Shown here: piece after piece, positions 58,294-64,000 of the stretch
Numbering within the stretch: the stretch's first letter is position 1
Layout of the letters: the number at the start of each line of letters is the position of its first letter
NCBI GenBank assembly: GCA_016867725.1
Contig: VGIX01000001.1
Span: 96,001 to 160,000, forward strand
Direction of reading: 5' to 3'
DNA from: Candidatus Effluviviaceae Genus I sp.
Lineage (GTDB): Bacteria; Joyebacterota; Joyebacteria; Joyebacterales; Joyebacteraceae
DNA: 64,000 bases
Notes under the pieces: model-generated
What the model saw: only the letters and a program-made list of their open reading frames with translations
Told to the model about the DNA's origin: nothing
Databases searched by the model: none
Translations under genes and position numbers: made by a program

Positions 58294-60300
58294 CTACTTC
58301 AGAAGCGCCATCTTCGTCGTGCGCGTCTCGCCGGCCCCCGAGAGCCGCGCGAAGTACACGCCGGACGCCAGCGCGCGACCGCCGTCGTCCGTCCCGTCCC
58401 ACGCGATCGCGTGCGGCCCGGCGGCAAGATCACCGTCCACGAGCGTGCGCACCGCGCGGCCGTTCACGTTGTGCACGGCCAGCGTCACGCGGCCCGCGTC
58501 GGCCGGCACGGTGAAGGCCAGCGTCGTCGTCGGGTTGAACGGGTTCGGGAAGTTCTGCCTGAGCGCGAGCGTCGTGACCGGCGGCGTCTCGGGCACGCCG
58601 GTCGGGATCGGCCCGAACCAGTGCAGGATGCGGTTCATGAGCGTCCGCTGGTTGTTCGGGTCGGCCGCGGCCGTCTTCACGCACTCGAACGGGAACGACG
58701 TGAACACGACGCGGTGGCCGCGGCCCGCGGCCTTCAGCGCCTTGATGCCGTTCGCGGCCGTGAAGATGCCGTCGGCGGACGCGTTGAGTTCAACGCTCTC
58801 GCTCCCCGACACCGAGAACGGCCCGCCGGTGATCCCGAGGGACATCCCGTCGGAGATCGGATCCCCAGCCACGCCCGTCATAATGAAGCCGCCCGTGTTG
58901 TTCGACCACGAGGCGATGTGCAGGTAGTCGCTGGTGAAGGTCGTCGCCCCGGTGCGGCTGCTCAGATACCCCATGCTCGAGAGGAACAGGTTCCCGCCGC
59001 CGTCCAGGTACGCGGCCATCGCGGCTTCGTTTGCCGCGTTGATGGCCGACCCGTCGGTGTTGGCGGTCGTCCAGAAGACCGCCCAGAAGTCGTTCAGGAG
59101 GAGCTGCAGCGGTCTCCCCTTCGCGCTCGCGTCCCACACGAGCGGCGTGTACCCGTTGTCGAGGACGGCCTGCCTGAGGTGGCTCTCGTACGAGGCACCT
59201 CCGTCGTCGTCCACGATGAGGATGGACGGGAGGTCCACGAACACGCCGAACGACGCGCTGGCCGTCTTCAAAGCGTTGGTTCTACTCGTCGCCGTCAGCG
59301 TCGCGGTCCCGAGCCCCCGCACGGTGCCGATGAAGTCCGAGATCTCCACGGAGAACCGCTTCTCCTCGCCTGCCTCGAAGTGGTAGGTCTGCGCCGTGAT
59401 CCAGCACACGTCGTCCGGATCACACGCGATCGCGAGCCACTCGTATGGGCCGACCTCAGGCGGGAAGACCGACGAGAGGCTGACCCTGATCGAGTCGGCC
59501 ACGGTGCCGGTGTTCTTGATCTTCGCGAAGAACTTCCTGCTCTCGAGGTATCCCATCTCCGCGGCGTACGATTCGGGCGACATGCCCACGCCGTACGGCT
59601 CGCGCATGCACTGCGCGTTCACGATGAGCCGCGGCGACTCGACCTTCTCGATGAACGCCGCAATCCACACGTTCGCGTGGTTCCACGACGAACTCAGGAC
59701 AAGGCTACGGTAGACGGTCACCGAGTCGCCGACGGCCGAGAGCGTCACGTTCTCCGTCGGCAGCATCTTGCGCACCGTCCATGGGTAGTCCGTCCCGATG
59801 TTCTCGTACACGACGAACTGGGCGCGGAGCGGACCGAGAGTGTGAGGTTCGACGGCCTTGAACGTGGCCTCGATCCACGTCGTCCCGGGGTCGTCCACCA
59901 CGAGGCCCTTCGTCCTCATGACGATCGGCGTCGAAGCTGCCTTTCGGGCCGCGTAAATGGGTTCGTAGGTATCGCGCACGGTCGAACCCGCTCCGATGAC
60001 CTCGACCACCGAGTCCCAGTCGACCTCGGGGATGCCGCCCACCCCGTAGTAGGTGGCGCGCGCCTGCGTCTCGGTCGTGGAGTAGGCGTCGTTCAGGTGG
60101 TAGTAGAGGACGACGAGGTTGTCCTTGCCGTAGTCGTTCTGCATTGCCTGGAGCGCCGCACGGGCGTTCGGGCAGTACCCTCACCACGTGGCCCCGAACA
60201 GCTCCGCGAGGACCGCCCGCTCCGCCGGCACGGCCGTCACCGCGCCGCCGAGCAGCAGGGCCGCTGCGAGTCCGATCATCGCCGAACGCTTCATCGTCAT
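58294..60300 (-). CDS. Putative exported selenoprotein: Omp28-like thioredoxin fold (UxxC) with type IX-like C-terminal domain
   Basis: An ATG at 60298-60300 opens a signal peptide (MKRSAMIGLAAALLLGGAVTA), then VLAELFGATWUGYCPNARAA, where U40 is an in-frame TGA at 60181-60183. The frame continues without another stop to 58294, for 668 residues. The neighbouring paralogue has LAELLTTRPCANCPNAEAGL at the same place, so the TGA replaces the first Cys of CxxC. GVGGIPEVDWD supplies the thioredoxin cis-proline. The middle (SILIVDDDGGASYESHLRQA, GGGNLFLSSMG) resembles a glutamine-amidotransferase-like fold. The end (NPFNPTTTLAFTVP, ASGVYFARL, KMALLK) is a FlgD-like/type IX domain. Starting at the internal ATG at 60144 would lose the signal peptide and redox motif. 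A SECIS-like hairpin follows the TGA. Confidence 0.87.
60145..60183 (-). promoter_or_regulatory. UGA-Sec codon and SECIS-like structure in the exported selenoprotein
   Basis: The UGA is at 60181-60183. Downstream, CGCC-CGUGC-GGCG forms a four-pair helix with a GU-containing apical loop 22-26 nt from the first base of UGA. An outer helix, UGCC with GGCA, closes it across an internal loop. Distance and shape are compatible with bacterial SECIS; pairing was judged by eye only. Confidence 0.6.
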
Positions 60301-60387
60301 GGTCTCCCTTCCTGGCGATGCGTTGGCCTTCTCTCGGGGTTCCGGCGCCGTGTGCGTGGGGTGTCGGCATCCCCGCTCTCGTGCCTG

Positions 60388-61446
60388 TTATCGTCCTCCA
60401 AGTCGCGCAGCCTGCAGGGCTTCCTTGGTCAGGTCGTCCTGCACGAACGCGATCACACTCAGATTGGCCGTGTTCCACGACGGACTCACGGCGAACGACC
60501 GCGTCACGACCGCGGAGTCGCCCACGGACGCAACGCTCAGCGGCTCGTCGTCGAGGAGGTCGCGCGCGACGAAGTCGTACACGCTCGACGCCACGACGAC
60601 GTGGTCCTCGATGACGACGACCCTGAGCACGGCCTCGGTCGTCGTGAGCGCCTCGCGGACCTTCACGGTCACCGTCACGCTGCCCGACGCCGCGCTCCCC
60701 GCCATCCGCATCGAGACCGGCGAGCCGAAGGTCCTCCGGTGGTCGATCTCCATGCGGTAGGCCGCGGCCGCGGTGGACGGCGACCCGGCGCCCTGGACGA
60801 TGCGCGCGACGTCCCCGTCGAAGATCACCGCGGGCCATGTGTTCCACGAAGGCCCCATGTACCAGTCGATCCTCGCATTCGTCTCGGGCGTCCCGAGCGG
60901 GTCGGCCGGCGGGAGAAGATCGTGATACGCGATCACGCACAGGTTGCCCGCGCCGTACTCGCCGAGCACCGTGTGGAGGCCGGCCTCGGCGTTCGGGCAG
61001 TTGGCGCACGGGCGCGTCGTGAGAAGCTCCGCCAGCACGACGCGCGGGACGAGCCCGCCCGCCGGCCCGACCGCGAACGAGCACGCGGCCGGCGTCGGGT
61101 CAAGGTCGCCGTCGTTGTCCAGGGCGGCGACCTCGAACAGGTAGTCTCCCTCGGCGACCGCCGGCAGCACGAGCTCTGTGGCCGTCGTCTCCCCGGTCAG
61201 CGTGTCGTTGAGGGACCAGACGTACTTCACCACCGCCCCGTCGGGGTCGCTGCCGCTCCATGCGATGAGCGCGTCCGCGCCCGCCACGACCGCGCCAGGC
61301 GCCGGGCACGCCTCCATGACCGTCTCCGGGAGGAGGTTCACCTCGGCCGGGGAGTGGAACCAGTCGCAGCCGGCGGCAAGCGCCAGCGCCGCGAGCGCGG
61401 CCGCGCCCGCCCGACCCCACCACCGTCCGGTCCGCGTCCTCGCCAC
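60388..61446 (-). CDS. Omp28-like lipoprotein with thioredoxin-fold CxxC
   Basis: This 352-residue protein has a lipoprotein signal (LALAAGC, Cys27), a PKD/Ig-like domain (SGSDPDGAVVKYVWSLND) and a thioredoxin-like domain with CANC (Cys147, Cys150) in LLTTRPCANCPNAEAGL. WPAVIFDG carries the likely cis-proline, and SWNTANLSVIAFVQDD is shared in pattern with the selenoprotein (SWNHANVWIAAFIEKV). It is therefore a Cys-containing paralogue of the next gene. AGGAGGGGGC precedes the GTG start at 61444-61446. It probably works at the membrane or outer membrane as a thiol oxidoreductase. Confidence 0.85.
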   Translation of the reverse strand: MARTRTGRWWGRAGAAALAALALAAGCDWFHSPAEVNLLPETVMEACPAPGAVVAGADALIAWSGSDPDGAVVKYVWSLNDTLTGETTATELVLPAVAEGDYLFEVAALDNDGDLDPTPAACSFAVGPAGGLVPRVVLAELLTTRPCANCPNAEAGLHTVLGEYGAGNLCVIAYHDLLPPADPLGTPETNARIDWYMGPSWNTWPAVIFDGDVARIVQGAGSPSTAAAAYRMEIDHRRTFGSPVSMRMAGSAASGSVTVTVKVREALTTTEAVLRVVVIEDHVVVASSVYDFVARDLLDDEPLSVASVGDSAVVTRSFAVSPSWNTANLSVIAFVQDDLTKEALQAARLGGR

Positions 61447-61454
61447 GCCCCCTC

Positions 61455-62930
61455 CTAGAAGTACGCGCTCAGCCGAACGCGCACGCCCTCGAACTCCGGC
61501 TCGAACCAGCAGACGCCGCCGGCGCACTTCTTCCCGCCACGCTGCGTGCCCGCGCCGAACAGCACCTCGACGTCGTCGGAGAGCCGCTTCTTGAGCTCCG
61601 CCGAGAACCACGCCTCGCGCTCCTCGAAGTCGGCCGTGCTCCGCTCGAACACCGCGGACACGGTGAGGTCGGCGCGCGCGTACCATGTGAGCGACCCCAT
61701 GTAGTCGGTGTAGGCGGAGCCGGTGACGTCGTCGGTCGAGCCGATCTCGATGCCGAGCTCGGCCCTCTGCTCGGCCGGAAGCTCCACGTCGAACTCCGCC
61801 GCGCCGATCAGATGCTCCGTGAACTTCCCCAGCAGATACTCGCGGGACCACGACCCCGCCACGGCCCCGCTCACCGACGCGGCGAGCGAATGCGAGAGTT
61901 CGCCGAAGATCTCCCAGTGCGACAGGTTCCCGGAGTGCGTCCTCGCCTCCGACGCGCCCGCCGTGAGCGAGAGCGCGTCGCCGACCGGCAGCGTGCCCTC
62001 GCCGAGGAACCCGCGCTCGTCATCGAGGCTGATCTCGTACGTGGCCCGGTTCATGAGGGTCCACGGGTGCTCGCGCACGCACGTCGGCGGGTTGATCAGG
62101 TGGTGCGAGAAGAGGTCATAGTCCTTGAACTCGCCGAAGAGCGTGAGCAGCCCGAGGTCGAACGTCCCCGAGAGGTACAGAGCACGGCCCTCGCCCGCCT
62201 CCGCGCCCGTGACCGGGTTCTCGACGTCGCGCCTGGCGTACTCGCCGGACAGGGCGACGCGGCCGAGCCAGAGGTCCACGGCGCCGTCGAGCACGACGTC
62301 CTCACGGCGGGCCTGCGCGGGCGGAAGAACGAGGTTCGCGTCGGCGTCCTCCCACGAGCGCTCCACCGCGCGAGCGGAGAGCCGCACCCAGTCCCAGGGC
62401 GCGGCGGCAGCCTCGAGCCCCCGCACCGTGTGCTCGCGGGTGCGGACCCTCGAGAGCGGCTCGCTCACGACGCCGGAAACCGCCGTGAACGCGAGCGGCC
62501 CCGTCCCATAGCCGATGAGGACGCCATCGAGCGCCGTGTCGTGCTCGAGGTCGGTCTGCTCGTAGCTCCGGAGAGCGAGCCCCTTCCCGAAGGTGCAGAA
62601 GAAGCTGCCCGCGCGGGCCGACAGCGACTCGTTGCGGAACTCGGCGTACCGGTGCCTGACCTCCGAGCGGGGGATGTCCTTCTGCGCCGGACTGTAGCCG
62701 GGGTCCGAGAGCTGGTACGCGCGATACGTCGCGCCGAGGAGGAACCGTCCGACCTCGATGCCGAACTCAACGCGCCCGTCGAACACCGAGCCGTCCAGAT
62801 CGACGTTGTGGAGGTACTCGCCGTCGACCGATCCCCTCACGGTGACGTCGCCCGCGTCGAACGACGACGCGGGGAGCGCCCAGGCGAGCGAGGCTCCGAG
62901 GGCTGCGAGGACGGTCGCGATCCGCTTCAC
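61455..62930 (-). CDS. DUF6029-like outer-membrane beta-barrel protein
   Basis: This 491-residue protein has a signal peptide (IATVLAALGASLAWALPASS), then alternating amphipathic strands. GSFFCTFGKGLALRSYEQ and the terminal GGKKCAGGVCWFEPEFEG, ending VRLSAYF with a C-terminal aromatic, are typical of DUF6029/porin-like barrels. The CxGGVC near the end gives two conserved-looking Cys. Such proteins often sit beside Omp28 and TlpA genes. It may be a channel or an anchor for the redox proteins. It starts three bases after tlpA ends. Confidence 0.78.
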   Translation of the reverse strand: MKRIATVLAALGASLAWALPASSFDAGDVTVRGSVDGEYLHNVDLDGSVFDGRVEFGIEVGRFLLGATYRAYQLSDPGYSPAQKDIPRSEVRHRYAEFRNESLSARAGSFFCTFGKGLALRSYEQTDLEHDTALDGVLIGYGTGPLAFTAVSGVVSEPLSRVRTREHTVRGLEAAAAPWDWVRLSARAVERSWEDADANLVLPPAQARREDVVLDGAVDLWLGRVALSGEYARRDVENPVTGAEAGEGRALYLSGTFDLGLLTLFGEFKDYDLFSHHLINPPTCVREHPWTLMNRATYEISLDDERGFLGEGTLPVGDALSLTAGASEARTHSGNLSHWEIFGELSHSLAASVSGAVAGSWSREYLLGKFTEHLIGAAEFDVELPAEQRAELGIEIGSTDDVTGSAYTDYMGSLTWYARADLTVSAVFERSTADFEEREAWFSAELKKRLSDDVEVLFGAGTQRGGKKCAGGVCWFEPEFEGVRVRLSAYF

Positions 62931-62933
62931 GCG

Positions 62934-63470
62934 CTACTCCTGCTTGGTCCGCTCGGGGCAGCCCGCCGGGAGGAGCGAGCGCACCGCCGCGTCGAGCTCG
63001 GCGTGGTTCTGCGGCCGGTATCCGGCCGTCGCGTAGACGATCTCCCCCTTCGTGTTGATGAGGACTGTGCGGGGGACCGCCGACACGTGGAACTTCCGGG
63101 CCACGTCCTGCGACGTGTCGAGCACGACGTCGAACGTGTGCCCCTTGGAGGCGATGAGCGCCCCGACGCGCGAGGCCGACTTCGGGCCGTCGATGGACAC
63201 CGCGACGACGCGCAGGCCGCAGTCGGCATACTTGTCGAGCACCTGCTGCAGGTCCGGGAAGGCCTTGATGCAGGGCTTGCACCAGGTCGCCCAGAAGTCG
63301 ACGACGACCGGCCCGCCCTTCAGAAGCTCCGACAGCGTGAGGGACTTGCCCTCGACGTTCGGCAGCGTGAAGTCGGGCGCCTTGGTCGGCGTCGCGCCGA
63401 AGGCGCACGTCGCCGCCACGAGCAACACGGCGGCCCAGCCGCTTGTGCCTACACCTCGCCTCTTGGTCAT
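62934..63470 (-). CDS. TlpA/ResA-like exported thioredoxin
   Basis: This 178-residue protein has a signal peptide (about residues 9-25) and a thioredoxin domain with APDFTLPNVEGKSLTLSELL, the active site WATWCKPC (Cys64, Cys67) and the cis-proline in VSAVPRTVLIN. It would reduce disulphides outside the cytoplasm. It is the first gene of the redox operon, with a near-consensus promoter 27 bp upstream, and could reduce the CxxC and UxxC partners encoded downstream. Confidence 0.95.
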   Translation of the reverse strand: MTKRRGVGTSGWAAVLLVAATCAFGATPTKAPDFTLPNVEGKSLTLSELLKGGPVVVDFWATWCKPCIKAFPDLQQVLDKYADCGLRVVAVSIDGPKSASRVGALIASKGHTFDVVLDTSQDVARKFHVSAVPRTVLINTKGEIVYATAGYRPQNHAELDAAVRSLLPAGCPERTKQE

Positions 63471-63496
63471 GAGTTCCCCCTGACCTTTCCTAACTG

Positions 63497-63525
63497 ATTA
63501 TACCACCATGAATAGCGTTGGTCAA
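63497..63525 (-). promoter_or_regulatory. Near-consensus sigma70 promoter of the redox operon
   Basis: The minus-strand -35 TTGACC (63525-63520) and -10 TATAAT (63502-63497) have a 17-bp spacer. The start of transcription would be near 63490, about 20 bp before the tlpA ATG. This is the best promoter match in the window. Confidence 0.85.
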
Positions 63526-63548
63526 GGACGCTTCGGGGCGGTGACCGC

Positions 63549-64000
63549 TCAGGGTCCGGCTCCCACGGCGTGCGCGGGCTCGCATGCGGGCGCTCCGCCC
63601 AGGCGGCAGAGGATTCTGTCGAGCGTCTCCTCGATGGCGCCCTCGTCGGAGACGAGATCGACGCCGTCGGTCTCGAGCGTCAGCACGCTGGTCGCCCGGG
63701 CCGCACGCGCGCTCCAGTCGTCGTAGGCGGAGTTCAACGCGTCCAGGTAGCCCGCCGAGATCTCCTTCTCGCAGTCGCGCCCGCGGCAGCGTATCCGCTC
63801 GAACAGGCTGGGCACGTCCGCGCGAAGGTACACGACGAGGTCCGGAACCCTGAGGAAGCTCGTCATCGCGTCGAAGAGCGCCACGTAGTTGGCGTAATCG
63901 CGGTCGGCCATGAAGCCCTGGCGATGCAGTGTCGCCGCGAAGATCTCCTTGTCCTCGTAGATCGTCCTGTCCTGAATGCACGGCTCGCCGAGCCGGACCA
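63549..64000 (-). CDS. Deoxynucleoside kinase (N-terminus beyond window edge)
   Basis: The visible 150 residues start at the window edge with EPCIQDRTIYEDKEIFAA, which is the deoxyadenosine/deoxyguanosine kinase DR-box region. YVALFDAMTSFLRVPDLVVYLRADV and FERIRCRGRDCEKEIS follow (RxRGR-type lid). It would salvage purine deoxynucleosides. The N-terminal P-loop is not in the window, so the frame is truncated at 64000 and the true start is unseen. Confidence 0.88.
   Translation of the reverse strand, partial: VRLGEPCIQDRTIYEDKEIFAATLHRQGFMADRDYANYVALFDAMTSFLRVPDLVVYLRADVPSLFERIRCRGRDCEKEISAGYLDALNSAYDDWSARAARATSVLTLETDGVDLVSDEGAIEETLDRILCRLGGAPACEPAHAVGAGP

Noticed and set aside
60181-60183. 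TGA as a normal stop, a frameshift or a pseudogene in the thioredoxin-fold gene
   Set aside because: The frame is intact on both sides, the upstream part is a coherent signal peptide, and the TGA sits exactly at a catalytic cysteine position of the paralogue. Sec decoding explains all of this better than decay.

Overview
The window is very G+C-rich chromosomal DNA from a Gram-negative (diderm) bacterium. LptD, a Wza-like exporter and beta-barrel proteins show an outer membrane. A PorX-type regulator beside a histidine kinase, plus secreted proteins ending in FlgD-like/type IX-style C-terminal domains, point to the FCB assemblage and its high-GC candidate phyla (Eisenbacteria or Krumholzibacteriota-like lineages would fit). 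That placement is inference. Almost all genes lie on the minus strand and many overlap by 4 nt. Only two genes are on the plus strand.

Minus-strand layout from the low-coordinate edge: hrcA (cut by the edge) behind a sigma70-like promoter overlapping a CIRCE operator; lepB; a DUF5683-like protein; a PP-loop ATPase; a selenocysteine tRNA; selD; glmS-glmM; a TPR lipoprotein; a tightly overlapped dus-ecfA1-ecfA2-pyrR unit; a C-terminal processing protease; tmk; an inositol-lipid pair (ino1 plus a CDP-alcohol phosphatidyltransferase); rsmI-recJ; a slipin/NfeD pair; a carboxylate-amine ligase with a DUF1926-like protein; HU with its own promoter and a clear intrinsic terminator; then a long run from a PorY-like kinase and PorX through tsaE, tsaB, rimI, PNP, accD, folC, an ABC ATPase and a ROK kinase to lptD.

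From 36.9 to 52 kb lie serS and a surface-polysaccharide locus: a polyprenyl-phosphate sugar-phosphate transferase, an SDR epimerase, a GT2-GT4-GT4 triple fusion, an O-antigen-ligase-like protein, a Wzx flippase, Wzz, a Wza-like SLBB exporter, an RmlC-like cupin and UDP-glucose dehydrogenase. At 53.2 kb divergent promoters share a 15-bp palindrome; the plus-strand genes there encode a tiny membrane protein and a large membrane-TPR protein.

The most interesting part is 55.9-63.5 kb: tlpA, a DUF6029-like beta-barrel, an Omp28-like thioredoxin-fold lipoprotein with CxxC, a second secreted thioredoxin-fold protein and an M14 carboxypeptidase. In the second thioredoxin-fold gene an in-frame TGA falls exactly where the neighbour has the first Cys of CxxC, giving UxxC after a signal peptide, with a SECIS-like hairpin behind it and a type IX-style C-terminal domain. 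With tRNA-Sec and a SelD that itself carries in-frame TGA at its active-site position, this supports a probably undescribed exported selenoprotein in an extracytoplasmic redox module. Conventional gene calling would miss or truncate both TGA-containing genes.
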